A DNA stretch of 64,000 bases from Myxococcales bacterium (GCA_012959805.1 DUCN01000098.1:443646-507645); one strand, 5' to 3'; shown: positions 17,927 through 26,950, counted from the stretch's first letter. The notes: a model not told the origin generated them from the sequence alone. A program made the numbers and translations.

Positions 17927-18790
17927 ATGTCGTTGGATTTGTCGGCGGATGGACTCACGATTGGACTCCTTCTCGTTTCCGCGCTGCTTCACGCGAGCTG
18001 GAACGCCATGTCAAAGGCAAGCGGGGACCCGCTCATCAGCATCACCATCATCATGGCCACCGGTGGCGTTTGTGGGTTGCCGCTGATGATCTGGTTTTCT
18101 CTGCCTGGACCGGAGACTTGGAGGTGGTTGCTTCTATCGGCGTGTATCCATTACGCATATCAACTCTCCCTGATTCGAGCCTATCAACTCGGTGATCTCA
18201 GCCAGATCTATCCGATCGCCCGTGGGCTGGCGCCTCTCGGCGTCGCGTTTCTCGCGGCTATGGGGGCAGGGGAACTCTTGGAGCCTGGCCAAATTTTCGG
18301 ACTGGCCCTGGCTGCGATCGCGATTGTTTCGTTAGGCGCTTCGGGCAGTCGGGGGATGGTTCCGGGAAGGGAGGTCTGGCTGGCCGTCTTCACGGCTGTC
18401 ATGATCGGCGCGTACACCTACTCCGATGGTCGCGGCGTTCGTTCAGTGGATCAGGCTGGGAGTTTCATCGGTTGGTCGTTCTTTCTCGGTTGTGTTCCGA
18501 TGGTTTTGACTACGCTCATCGTTCGTCGTCGAGATGGATTTGCGGTTCTTCGTCAACATGCGCCACACGCAATCGCTGGTGGGTTGATGGCCACGTTTGG
18601 CTATTCCATCGCGTTGTGGGCGCTTTCTCGGGCACCGATGGCAACGGTCGCTTCCTTGCGAGAATCCAGTGTGCTCTTTGCGGCCGTCATCGGAACGCGA
18701 GTTTTGGGTGAATCGTTTGGCCGACGGCGGATCATTTCGGCAATCGTACTCGTGATAGGACTCATCATGGTCCAGCTCCGATCGCTCTAG
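17927..18790 (+). CDS. EamA/DMT-superfamily transporter
   Basis: This 287-residue inner-membrane protein has about ten hydrophobic helices in two homologous EamA halves. The first half includes LLHASWNAMSKASGDPL and the end-of-TM motif YQLGDLSQIYPIARGLAPLG. The second includes LWALSRAPMATVASLRESSVLFAA. This fits drug/metabolite exporters of 10 TM. The substrate is unknown. A TTG at 17924 precedes the ATG at 17927; I use the ATG. Confidence 0.88.
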   Translation: MSLDLSADGLTIGLLLVSALLHASWNAMSKASGDPLISITIIMATGGVCGLPLMIWFSLPGPETWRWLLLSACIHYAYQLSLIRAYQLGDLSQIYPIARGLAPLGVAFLAAMGAGELLEPGQIFGLALAAIAIVSLGASGSRGMVPGREVWLAVFTAVMIGAYTYSDGRGVRSVDQAGSFIGWSFFLGCVPMVLTTLIVRRRDGFAVLRQHAPHAIAGGLMATFGYSIALWALSRAPMATVASLRESSVLFAAVIGTRVLGESFGRRRIISAIVLVIGLIMVQLRSL

Positions 18791-18900
18791 AACGCGAGTC
18801 GCTGAAGGCGACGCCCTATCGTACTGCATCGTTGATTCCACGTTGCAGACCCCCGCCGGTCTCAGAACGCCTGCGCTAACCTGGCGACCTGTATGGACCG

Positions 18901-18930
18901 ATGCATTCGTTCGAATGCATAGTTCGAATG
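18901..18930. promoter_or_regulatory. Palindrome plus direct repeat upstream of aconitase
   Basis: ATGCATTCG-TT-CGAATGCAT (18901-18920) has perfect 9-bp arms. The right half overlaps a direct repeat: GTTCGAATG occurs at 18909-18917 and again at 18922-18930, 13 bp apart, about one helical turn. It lies 90-120 nt before the aconitase ATG, a natural operator position for a dimeric regulator binding twice. The regulator is unknown. Confidence 0.5.
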
Positions 18931-19018
18931 ATGAATGCTCAACGTAGACATCAACGTGAGCTTGTCCGTACGAACGTGCAGACTGAACTGAACGAGAACG
19001 CAAAAGCAGGAGAGCCAC

Positions 19019-21304
19019 ATGACCGCAATCGAGACGACCGCCGAACTCGTGACCAATACCTACGCGAAGATCAATTCGAATCTCGAGGTCGTGCGCGAGC
19101 GGCTGAATAGACCTCTCTCCTTTGCGGAAAAAATCCTCTTGGGTCATCTCGATGATCCCCGCAATCAGGAACTCAATGCCGGGGACTCGTATCTATTATT
19201 GCGGCCGGATCGAGTCGCCATGCAGGACGCGACGGCCCAGATGGCGCTTCTTCAGTTTATGCAGGCCGGCCGGGACGAAACTGCGGTGCCCTCGACGGTT
19301 CATTGCGACCACCTGATTCAGGCTCATCTTGGTGCCGACGCAGACATGACTACGGCGCGTGACGTGAACTCTGAGGTCTATCGCTTTCTGGAGACCTGTG
19401 CGGCGCGTTACGGGCTGGGATTCTGGGGGCCTGGCGCCGGAATCATTCATCAGGTCGTTCTGGAGAAATATGCATTTCCCGGTGGCATGATGCTGGGGAC
19501 CGATTCGCATACTCCGAACGCGGGTGGGCTTGGCATGTTCGCTTGCGGAGTGGGTGGAGCCGATGCTGTCGATGTCATGGCAGGATTTCCATGGGAGGTT
19601 CTCTACCCCAAGCTCGTAGGTGTTAGGTTGACTGGGCGGCTATCAGGTTGGACTTCGCCCAAGGATGTCATCCTGAAAGTCTGCGATCTCTTGACCGTCA
19701 AGGGCGGTACGAATCGAGTCGTCGAGTATTTCGGAGATGGCGTGGCTTCGTTGTCCTGTACGGGCAAGGCGACGATCACGAACATGGGCGCTGAGTTGGG
19801 CGCAACCACTTCGATCTTCCCCTTCGACGAGCGGATGGCGACGTATTTGAAGGCGACGGAGCGCGGAGGCCTCGCAGATATCGCGGCCGCCAATATGGAC
19901 CTACTCACGCCCGATGAAGACGTGATCACGAATCCAGACGGCTATTTCGATGAGATCATTGAAATCGATCTGTCGTCGCTCGAGCCCCATATTGTTGGGC
20001 CGCATACGCCCGATCTGGCACGCCTCGTTTCAAACATGGCTTCCGATGCAAAAGAAAACGGCTATCCGATCAACCTTTCGTCGTGCCTGATCGGGAGTTG
20101 TACGAATTCGTCGTATGAGGATTTCTCGCGGGCGGCAGACATTGCGGCTCAGGCTTCGAAGCATGGCACCAAAGTCAAATCAACACTTTTCTGTACGCCT
20201 GGATCCGAGCAAGTCGATGACACTGTGACCCGTGATGGTCAAAAGGCGGCACTCGAAGCGATTGGCGCAACGGTTCTCGCGAATGCATGTGGCCCGTGCA
20301 TCGGGCAGTGGAAGCGGGACGATATCGAGGCGGGGCAGTCCAATTCGATTCTGAGCTCGTTCAATCGAAACTTCCCGAAACGCAACGATGGAAATCCGCA
20401 GACCCTCTCCTTCATTGGGAGCCCCGAGATTTGCGTGGCCTTTGCCCTTGCCGGGACGCTCGATTTCAATCCCATGACGGACGAACTCGAGGGGGCGGAC
20501 GGAACGCGATGGCGGCTCGCTCCACCCGCGCCCGCGCCCGAAATTCCCGCGAACGGATTCGAGATCAGCTTTGGTGGCTATCTCGATCCGCCGGAGGTGG
20601 CTGCTCGTGCTGCCGTCGATGTCGAGGTCAGTCCGACGAGCGAACGACTTCAGCTCCTGACGCCCTTCGCCGAATGGGACGGAAAGGATTTCGAGAAGCT
20701 TCCTCTCCTATTGAAAGCGGAGGGCAAATGCACGACGGATCATATTTCGATGGCGGGACCCTGGCTGCGATTTCGGGGTCACCTCGACAACATCAGTGAC
20801 AACATGTTCATCGGCGCCATCAATGCATTTACCGGCGATGCCGGCGTCGGGCTGAATCTCGAATCTGGCGAGCGGGGAGATTCATTCCCGGCGATTGCTC
20901 GGGACTACAAGAAGCGTGGGCTTCGCTGGGTCGTGGTCGGCGATGAAAATTACGGTGAGGGTTCGAGTCGCGAGCACGCGGCGATGGAGCCACGTCATCT
21001 CGGTGCGGCTGCCGTGATCGTTCGAAGCTTTGCGCGTATTCATCAGGCCAATCTCAAGAAGCAAGGTGTCTTGCCGCTGACCTTCGCGAATCCCGCTGAC
21101 TACGACTTGGTGCAGGAGACGGATCGAATCAGCATTATTGGGCTCGAGTCGCTGGCACCGGATCGGAATCTCGAGATGGTGGTCCACCATGCCGACGGCA
21201 CCGAAGATCGTTTTGAGGTGGAACAGACGCTGAATGACGAACAGATCGGTTGGTTCCGGGCGGGTTCAGCACTGAACCTGCTTCGCGATGCTTCGACGGA
21301 GTGA
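19019..21304 (+). CDS. acn: Aconitate hydratase, mitochondrial type
   Basis: This 761-residue [4Fe-4S] enzyme interconverts citrate and isocitrate in the TCA cycle. The length and the opening motifs (DPRNQELNAGDSYLLLRPDRVAMQDATAQMA, GTDSHTPNAGGLGMFACGVGGADAVD) match the mitochondrial-type aconitase clade rather than bacterial AcnA (~890) or AcnB. Cluster cysteines are in IGSCTNSSYED and NACGPCIGQW. The C-terminal swivel domain carries DENYGEGSSREHAAMEPRHLGA, with the substrate-binding serine and arginine. The ATG at 19019 has an AGGAG ribosome site 7 nt upstream. The gene appears monocistronic, with an operator-like palindrome upstream. The window's citrate synthase-like gene is far away (58.5 kb). 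Confidence 0.97.
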   Translation: MTAIETTAELVTNTYAKINSNLEVVRERLNRPLSFAEKILLGHLDDPRNQELNAGDSYLLLRPDRVAMQDATAQMALLQFMQAGRDETAVPSTVHCDHLIQAHLGADADMTTARDVNSEVYRFLETCAARYGLGFWGPGAGIIHQVVLEKYAFPGGMMLGTDSHTPNAGGLGMFACGVGGADAVDVMAGFPWEVLYPKLVGVRLTGRLSGWTSPKDVILKVCDLLTVKGGTNRVVEYFGDGVASLSCTGKATITNMGAELGATTSIFPFDERMATYLKATERGGLADIAAANMDLLTPDEDVITNPDGYFDEIIEIDLSSLEPHIVGPHTPDLARLVSNMASDAKENGYPINLSSCLIGSCTNSSYEDFSRAADIAAQASKHGTKVKSTLFCTPGSEQVDDTVTRDGQKAALEAIGATVLANACGPCIGQWKRDDIEAGQSNSILSSFNRNFPKRNDGNPQTLSFIGSPEICVAFALAGTLDFNPMTDELEGADGTRWRLAPPAPAPEIPANGFEISFGGYLDPPEVAARAAVDVEVSPTSERLQLLTPFAEWDGKDFEKLPLLLKAEGKCTTDHISMAGPWLRFRGHLDNISDNMFIGAINAFTGDAGVGLNLESGERGDSFPAIARDYKKRGLRWVVVGDENYGEGSSREHAAMEPRHLGAAAVIVRSFARIHQANLKKQGVLPLTFANPADYDLVQETDRISIIGLESLAPDRNLEMVVHHADGTEDRFEVEQTLNDEQIGWFRAGSALNLLRDASTE

Positions 21305-21346
21305 GGCGTACGCAGAAGAATTGATTCTTTGTCGGAAGCCGCTCGC

Positions 21347-22027
21347 TTAGTCTTCAGTCTGAGGAACGAATATCTCGCTGAGCCAGGCCCGTCCTGCCGG
21401 AAAGGCGAGTGGGATCGCCAGCATGAGAAGGAATGCGCCGGACGCGGTCAGCATGTTGGCCAGCGTGACGTTGACGAGCGAGTTCCCAAAATAGGCAAAG
21501 ATCGAAGATCGGATCGAGCCACCGACAAAAGCGGCGATGACGAAGTTGGGAACCGGCATCGGCGTGAGCCCGGCGGCGGCTTGAATAGGCGAGAGCGGAG
21601 TAATCGGGTAGCCGCAGGCAACTGCGAGGGTCATCGCGCCCGAACGACGGCCGGCAAACTCGAGGATGCGTTTTGCACGTGGCCCGATTCGTCGCTCGAT
21701 TGCATCGCGTCCGGCATAGCGTGTCGCGAGGAAGAGAATCAGACCTGACATCATCAAGCCCACTCCCCCTACGACGGTCCCGACGAGTGTTCCAAAGCAG
21801 AGGCCGGCCGCGATGAGAACGATCTGGGAAGGCAGGGCGAGGAGTGAGCGGCCCGCAATCACGAAGACGAAGAGAATCGGGCCGGTGTTGCCGAGGCTTT
21901 CAGCGAAATGGCGAACGGATTCGACACTGAGATCGATCCCGAGCTGATTTCGCATCCAGCCACTGAGGAAGACGACGGCTGCAAGCGCAGCGCCGACGAT
22001 GAATAGACGTTTTGCGGTCGAAGGCAT
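21347..22027 (-). CDS. TVP38/TMEM64 (VTT-domain) membrane protein
   Basis: This 226-residue inner-membrane protein has about five to six hydrophobic segments and a VTT/DedA-like core. The core includes LLALPSQIVLIAAGLCFGTLVGTVVGGVG, the arginine-containing LFLATRYAGRDAIERRIG and the reentrant-loop segment YPITPLSPIQAAAGLTPM. The family includes phospholipid scramblase-like proteins. Substrate unknown. ATG at 22027, divergent from the Qng1-like gene. Confidence 0.88.
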   Translation of the reverse strand: MPSTAKRLFIVGAALAAVVFLSGWMRNQLGIDLSVESVRHFAESLGNTGPILFVFVIAGRSLLALPSQIVLIAAGLCFGTLVGTVVGGVGLMMSGLILFLATRYAGRDAIERRIGPRAKRILEFAGRRSGAMTLAVACGYPITPLSPIQAAAGLTPMPVPNFVIAAFVGGSIRSSIFAYFGNSLVNVTLANMLTASGAFLLMLAIPLAFPAGRAWLSEIFVPQTED

Positions 22028-22106
22028 CTCCTAGAGCGTAACCGGTCCGGCGAGCGAAGCGACTTCGGTATCGTGCGGTCGAACCGACGTCATCGATCGT
22101 GACGTC

Positions 22107-23135
22107 ATGGACGGAAAAACTTTAGAGTCGTCGTTTGAGGTCGATATGGCAGGCAATAACAGCCCAGGCTTGTTCCAGGCCATTCGATTCCGATGCGCAG
22201 AAGTCACGCGCCGGGCAACTTCAGTGAGCATCGACGATGTTGGCTTGCATCGCTTCGCAGAACGTCTAGCCAGCGATCCCTCCGCGGGAGTCAACCTCGA
22301 CCCGGCCCGTGACGTCGAGGGGGACGGTTATGAACTCCTGGCGTTTCTCGTCGCATTGGATGCGATCAATTTCGGGTCGGGTTGGTTCCCGCTGCTCCGC
22401 AAGAAAGACCGGATGTCTGGTTATCGAACGATTGCCGCCGCTTGCCGAAAGCGGTTCGAGTCGGAAGGGGCCTGGTCGGGTGAAGCGCTCCGAGCTACGA
22501 CGCCGGAGAGTATGGCTGAGCTACTCGGGCAGGATTTCGATAGTCGTTCGAAGGACCAGGGTGTAAGCGAGTTGATGGGGCTCTATGCCCGAGCTTGGCG
22601 TGATCTTGGAGATTGGCTGGCGGAAGAACATGTGGATCGCTTCGACCATTTTGTCGAGGCGGCAGATTATTCGGCCGAGCGAATGGTGCTCGATCTGGCA
22701 AAGATGCCGTTCTATCAGGACGTGGCCGGCTACGCGGAATTGGAAGTGCCGTTCTACAAACGGGCGCAGATTACGGTTGCAGATCTGAATCTGGCGTTTG
22801 GTTCGGGTCGATTCGGTCGCTTCCACGATCTCGATCAGCTGACGCTATTCGCGGACAATCTCGTTCCCCACGTCCTGCGCTGCGAGGGTGTGCTTGTTTA
22901 TGCGCGGGACCTGGAAGCGAAGATTGAGTCCGAGGCGCTCCTCGTTGTTGGAACGCGTGTGGAAGTGGAAATTCGAGCGGTTGCTCTCGAGGCAGTGGAG
23001 CGACTCGTAGATGCTCTCGAGCGCCTTGGGTCGTCGACAACGGCGTATGAACTCGATGGTCGGCTCTGGAATGCTGGTCAGGCACCGGAGATCAAGGCCC
23101 GCCCGCGTCATCGCGCGCGTTCTACCTACTATTGA
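22107..23135 (+). CDS. Queuosine salvage protein (Qng1/DUF2419-like nucleosidase)
   Basis: This 342-residue protein matches the queuosine-nucleotide N-glycosylase/hydrolase family (human C9orf64/QNG1), which releases queuine for tRNA modification. Family marks seen are VALDAINFGSGWFPLLRK near residues 88-105, then AEKM-like ADYSAERMVLDLAKMPFYQD, the FYKRAQITVADLNLAFG segment with catalytic-region aspartate, and the closing PRHRARSTYY. ATG at 22107; an internal Met at 22146 is possible. No tgt or queuosine-synthesis gene is nearby, consistent with a salvage rather than de novo role, but the window is small. Divergent from TVP38. Confidence 0.8.
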   Translation: MDGKTLESSFEVDMAGNNSPGLFQAIRFRCAEVTRRATSVSIDDVGLHRFAERLASDPSAGVNLDPARDVEGDGYELLAFLVALDAINFGSGWFPLLRKKDRMSGYRTIAAACRKRFESEGAWSGEALRATTPESMAELLGQDFDSRSKDQGVSELMGLYARAWRDLGDWLAEEHVDRFDHFVEAADYSAERMVLDLAKMPFYQDVAGYAELEVPFYKRAQITVADLNLAFGSGRFGRFHDLDQLTLFADNLVPHVLRCEGVLVYARDLEAKIESEALLVVGTRVEVEIRAVALEAVERLVDALERLGSSTTAYELDGRLWNAGQAPEIKARPRHRARSTYY

Positions 23136-23221
23136 TCTCGGCCGCTCGCCACATCCGTCCTGCTCGGTGCGATTGCCGTCGAGATCCGTTCGAAAACTAC
23201 ACGAGAGCTAGCTTCTGATCC

Positions 23222-23728
23222 ATGAAAATTTTCGACGCCAGTTTCTGGATTGTCACCGGTGTGCTGATCGCGCTTGGTGGTGTTGCGTTCGGGCGGGGTG
23301 GGATGCCTTTGTTGAGCGAGGCGCTGACGAATGGGATTCGGCTCTTCGCTCGATTCGGTGCTGTGATCTTTATTTCCTTCCTTGCAGTCGGGCTTGCTGA
23401 AACCTTGATGCCCCGAGACTGGGTTTCCGGCGCCCTCGGTGAGGAGTCGGGTTGGAAAGGTCTGGTCGTCGCTACGCTGGCTGGGCTCATCACACCAGCG
23501 GGTCCCTATATATCCATGCCTCTGGCCGCTGGCATGCTTCGTTCCGGCGCGGCCCCCGCGACCATCGTCGCCTTCCTGTCGGCATGGAGCCTACTTGCGA
23601 TTCACAGACTGGTCGCCTGGGAAATTCCGATTCTCGGAGTGTCTTTTGCGCTAACGCGTTGGACACTTTGTCTCGCCTTGCCGGTCTTGGCCGGGGCCTT
23701 GGCCCGGATCATTTTTCGCTCTGGATGA
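23222..23728 (+). CDS. Small permease-like membrane protein
   Basis: This 168-residue hydrophobic protein has about four to five TM helices. The central GLITPAGPYISMPLAAGMLRSGAAPATIVAFLSAWSLL resembles half of the DUF318/ArsP-type permease, where a conserved 'tPCgsyp' like turn lies between helices; here it is TPAGPYISMP with no cysteine. At half the usual permease length it may dimerise. The substrate cannot be inferred. Its 3' end overlaps the convergent lipoprotein gene by 20 nt. Confidence 0.7.
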   Translation: MKIFDASFWIVTGVLIALGGVAFGRGGMPLLSEALTNGIRLFARFGAVIFISFLAVGLAETLMPRDWVSGALGEESGWKGLVVATLAGLITPAGPYISMPLAAGMLRSGAAPATIVAFLSAWSLLAIHRLVAWEIPILGVSFALTRWTLCLALPVLAGALARIIFRSG

Positions 23729-25043
23729 TGTCCGTGATGGCCTCGTGGATGTTTTTCAGATGATCGGGAGGCAGATCATGTCTATCGAGTGCGATGGCGA
23801 CGTCGTCCAGCGTCACCGTTGTGACTGACGTGTCGACACAGGCGATGACTAACATCGATATTCGATCGCCGAGAAAGATCAACGCAGGACGGATGACCTT
23901 CTCCAGTTGTGAGCGCGCTTGTTCGCGGCCATCGAGGTTGGTGTCGCTGGCTTCGAGCTGTCGCTGGCGGCGCCGACGCTCCTGAATCCATTTTGCCGCT
24001 TCAATCTGTGATTGGAAGAGACGCCGAATGGAAGGCCGGGGGGGCGGAGCGATGCCCGCGCTTTCGGCCTCCCGCAAAACCCCGGCGATCGCGGCATCGA
24101 GAACGCGCTTTTCACGCGCGATGTCTTCGATTTCAATTTCGAGCGCTTCTTTTGCGTCCGCCACCCCGTCCATGAGAGTGAGGCGCTCATCGAGGCTTGA
24201 CAGAAGGGCCGACAGCGGGCTTGCCGTTCGCCCGGCCGATAGTTGAAAGCGTTCTCGGAGTGCCTCGAGCTCGCCGCTGGCTTCCGCCCGGAGCAGCCAG
24301 CGATTGAATCGTTTGGCTTCGAGGATCTTCGATGGCGCGAACCAGGCCGCCTTTCGATCGCGTGTAAGGGGTCCGATCGCGCGAAGCGGAATTTTCGCCT
24401 GGCGTTGCCAATGCGGTGCCTCAAGGCTGTCTGTGAGGACTGCGTCCACGCGACCCTCTGTCAGCTCCTCAAGAACGCTTTGGTTGTCGGGGATGGCGAC
24501 GATGGTGGTACGAGAAAAGAGACGGCGAGCAACTCTTTCGAGGTGTCCGCCGGCATTGACCGCGAGTCGACGGGTGGGCTGGTTGAGATCCTGGGAAGAT
24601 CCGACGGTCGAGTTTTCCAGAACGAGCGCGACGGCGCCGCTGGTCGTGAGGGGCAGACTGAATCGGCCGAGTCTCGAACGGTCCGGTCGCACCGTCACGC
24701 CGGACAGCGCGAAGTCGAAAGCGTTGTCACCGAGATCGGCGGCGAGTTCCGGCCAGCGAAAGCGAACCCACTGCAGATCCATGGCTCGGGCTCCGCTGTA
24801 GGCCTCTGCGACAGCGATCGAGAACCCGGCGGGCCTAGTTTGACTTTTAGGCCACCGGCTGAACGGGTCGTAGTCTCCGCTGGTTCCGACGCGCAGCGTG
24901 CCCCGGGGGGCCATCGATTCTGGATCGCCTGAGCCAATGGGTTGGATTCCGCATCCGAGGAATAGAACGAAAAACCAGAACGCGATCGCGTAGGTTGTTT
25001 TGGTCCCGGCGAGTTTCACCGGGTGGCCAAAAAGATTCGCCAT
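23709..25043 (-). CDS. Exported cyclohexadienyl dehydratase-chorismate mutase fusion lipoprotein
   Basis: This 444-residue protein starts with a lipoprotein signal (AFWFFVLFLGC, Cys31). A periplasmic-binding-type domain follows (about 45-275; GTLRVGTSGDYDPFS, LSGVTVRPDRS), matching PheC cyclohexadienyl dehydratase, which converts prephenate or arogenate to phenylpyruvate or phenylalanine. From about 278 an all-helical part (LLSSLDERLTLMDGVADAK ... EDIAREKRVLDAAIAGVL ... FQSQIEAAKWIQERR) matches exported AroQ-gamma chorismate mutase. The two consecutive steps from chorismate would therefore sit on one lipid-anchored periplasmic protein. Exported CM-CDT fusions are known in other bacteria; the physiological role is unclear. 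An amino-acid-binding transporter domain is the alternative reading of the N-terminal part. ATG at 25043. Confidence 0.82.
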   Translation of the reverse strand: MANLFGHPVKLAGTKTTYAIAFWFFVLFLGCGIQPIGSGDPESMAPRGTLRVGTSGDYDPFSRWPKSQTRPAGFSIAVAEAYSGARAMDLQWVRFRWPELAADLGDNAFDFALSGVTVRPDRSRLGRFSLPLTTSGAVALVLENSTVGSSQDLNQPTRRLAVNAGGHLERVARRLFSRTTIVAIPDNQSVLEELTEGRVDAVLTDSLEAPHWQRQAKIPLRAIGPLTRDRKAAWFAPSKILEAKRFNRWLLRAEASGELEALRERFQLSAGRTASPLSALLSSLDERLTLMDGVADAKEALEIEIEDIAREKRVLDAAIAGVLREAESAGIAPPPRPSIRRLFQSQIEAAKWIQERRRRQRQLEASDTNLDGREQARSQLEKVIRPALIFLGDRISMLVIACVDTSVTTVTLDDVAIALDRHDLPPDHLKNIHEAITDIIQSEK

Positions 25044-25303
25044 AACAAAGGCTTGGAATTCTCTTGGCTATCCATTCGTGACGCCAGATTTTCTTGACCG
25101 CAAAGGGCACCTCTCCTATTCTGCGCGCCCGCTGCTCCGAGCGCATCGGCATCGGAGTTCACCCCAAATGCATCTACTGCGGATACGCCACCTCGTCTCG
25201 ATCGAGCGCACCCACGAATCAGAGTCTGTTCTGGCATTCGTCCGGTCCGGATAAAAGACGGACCAGCTGCTCTCTTGGACTTCGTGACTAAATCCTCGTC
25301 AAC

Positions 25304-25318
25304 ATCGGGGTCCCCGAT
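25304..25318. promoter_or_regulatory. Inverted repeat upstream of the cold-shock gene
   Basis: ATCGGGG-T-CCCCGAT is a perfect 7-bp dyad 50-65 nt before the cold-shock start codon, with a TATAAG (-10-like) just downstream at about 25341. It could be an operator or an RNA hairpin in the leader. The rest of the 25044-25369 gap shows no gene or other element I can support. Confidence 0.35.
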
Positions 25319-25369
25319 CGTGCCGCGATCAGCGATTGAATTATAAGGTAGTAGAACAGGAGACGCGTC

Positions 25370-25864
25370 ATGCTGACACTCGATGAAATTGAATCTGGAC
25401 TCTTCGTGACGCACAAGAATACCGGCCTCCGTTACAGCGTCGTAGAGGCCGAAGAAGGTGAGGTTCTCCTTTCGCCCGAGCAAGAGGGACTTCAGGATCT
25501 CACCGTCGCCCTCGATCTCTTCCGAAATGAATTCGTCGCAACGGACCGCTTCCGAGCACCGGGTGGTCGCCGTGGCGGTCGCGGTCGCAAGCGAACACCC
25601 ACCGCTGGCGGAGGACCGGCTGCGGCTCCGAGCGGACCGAAATGCCGTGGTAAAATCAAGAAGATGGTTCGCGATCGCGGCTTCGGCTTCATCCGTGGCG
25701 ATGATGGAAAGGAAGTATTCTTCCATCGTTCGGGTTTGAACGCGAGTGACTACGACATCCTCAACGAAGGTGATCTCGTCGAGTACGTCGTCCAGGAAGG
25801 GCCGCGCGGTGCTCGTGCTGAACATGTTCGACATGCTTCTGCCGAAGCGGTCGTCGCGAGCTGA
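25370..25864 (+). CDS. Cold-shock domain protein with N-terminal extension
   Basis: This is a 164-residue protein. Residues 1-60 form an uncharacterised acidic domain (MLTLDEIESGLFVTHKNTGLRYSVVEAEEG). A flexible Gly/Arg/Pro linker follows (GGRRGGRGRKR, residues about 64-90). The C-terminal cold-shock domain begins CRGKIKKMVRDRGFGFIRGDDGKEVFFHRSGL, carrying RNP1 (RGFGFI) and RNP2 (VFFHR), and it binds single-stranded RNA or DNA. The RG-rich linker may add RNA affinity. AGGAG is 8 nt before the ATG. It lies 70 nt ahead of the phosphotransferase and may be cotranscribed. Confidence 0.9.
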   Translation: MLTLDEIESGLFVTHKNTGLRYSVVEAEEGEVLLSPEQEGLQDLTVALDLFRNEFVATDRFRAPGGRRGGRGRKRTPTAGGGPAAAPSGPKCRGKIKKMVRDRGFGFIRGDDGKEVFFHRSGLNASDYDILNEGDLVEYVVQEGPRGARAEHVRHASAEAVVAS

Positions 25865-25932
25865 GTCTTCCACTGTCAACACCCGCCATCATCGACGATC
25901 CCAAAGATCTCTCGCCCGAATGGCTGACGAGT

Positions 25933-26937
25933 GTGCTTCGTCAAAGTGGTCTCGACGTCCATGTCCAATCTATTCGGAGCGAGCCGGTGGGTACCGGCCA
26001 GATGGCGCATAACGAACGGATTTTCCTCGAGTATGAAGAAGGCCCAACTGCCGGTCCGAGCACGGTCGTTGGGAAATTTCCTTCGCCGAGCGAGGAGAGT
26101 CGAGCCGCGGGCGCTCGTGGCGGCTATCGCGCCGAGACTCTCTTCTACACGCGGCTCGCGCGAGACGTTGCGATCAGAATACCAGAATGCCTGTACGGCG
26201 CGATTTCTGCTGACGACACGACGTTTACCCTGCTTCTCGAAGATCTCGCCCCCGCCGTGCAAGGGGATCAGATTGGTGGTGCGAACGATGCCCAGATCGA
26301 AGCGTCGGTTCGCAATCTCGCCGGTCTGCATGCTCCGCTCTGGTGTGATTCGAAATTAGCGAAGCTCGATTGGATCACTCAGGGGATGAGCGACGAGTAT
26401 GCGCTTTATATCGAGATGGGTACGCCCGTGTTCATCGAGCGCTATGCGGATCGGCTCTCCGACGATGACGCCGAGACGTTGCGCCAATTTGCGCGGGGCG
26501 TAAGGCAGTGGATGGCGCTTCGGCCGCCGGAATCGACTCTGGTTCACGGTGACTACCGGTTGGACAATTTGATGTTCGAAGGTTCTGGGGATTCGACTTC
26601 GGTCACGACCGTCGATTGGCAGACCCTGTCGGTGGGTTGTGCGGGGCAGGACATTTCCTATCTGCTCGGCAATAGCAGCCCGCCCGAGCAGCGGCGCGCA
26701 CATGAAGCGCATATGCTCGATGTCTACCGTGAAGCAATGGCCGAACTTGGAGTCGAACGCACCGCGGAAGAGATCGCGGCGGACTACCGCTATGGCAGCT
26801 TCCAGGGGCCATCGATTACGATGTTAGGCGCTCTTTCGGTTGGTCAGACCGATCGCGGCGATGAGATGTTCATGGCGATGGCGTCTCGATGCACGGCCCA
26901 GATTCGCGAATTGGACGCCCTGGACCTTCTCGCGTAG
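25933..26937 (+). CDS. Phosphotransferase/APH-family kinase-like protein
   Basis: This 334-residue protein has the aminoglycoside-phosphotransferase fold, as used by many small-molecule and acyl-CoA-dehydrogenase-associated kinases. The catalytic loop is STLVHGDYRLDNLMFEG (His-Gly-Asp...Asn) and the metal-binding Asp is in TTVDWQTLSVGCAGQDISYL. The nucleotide-binding lobe holds VVGKFPSPSEESRA and FTLLLEDLAPAVQGDQ. The first standard start is GTG at 25933, but the in-frame sequence upstream (DPKDLSPEWLTS) reads like the normal family N-terminus and has no ATG, GTG or TTG back to the cold-shock stop. A CTG start (25861 or 25876) is possible. Substrate unknown. Confidence 0.87.
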   Translation: MLRQSGLDVHVQSIRSEPVGTGQMAHNERIFLEYEEGPTAGPSTVVGKFPSPSEESRAAGARGGYRAETLFYTRLARDVAIRIPECLYGAISADDTTFTLLLEDLAPAVQGDQIGGANDAQIEASVRNLAGLHAPLWCDSKLAKLDWITQGMSDEYALYIEMGTPVFIERYADRLSDDDAETLRQFARGVRQWMALRPPESTLVHGDYRLDNLMFEGSGDSTSVTTVDWQTLSVGCAGQDISYLLGNSSPPEQRRAHEAHMLDVYREAMAELGVERTAEEIAADYRYGSFQGPSITMLGALSVGQTDRGDEMFMAMASRCTAQIRELDALDLLA

Positions 26938-26950
26938 CTGCTGTGCATTT

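Noticed and set aside
25016-25882. 288-residue minus-strand frame
   Set aside because: Antisense to the cold-shock gene and the preceding gap; no conserved motif.
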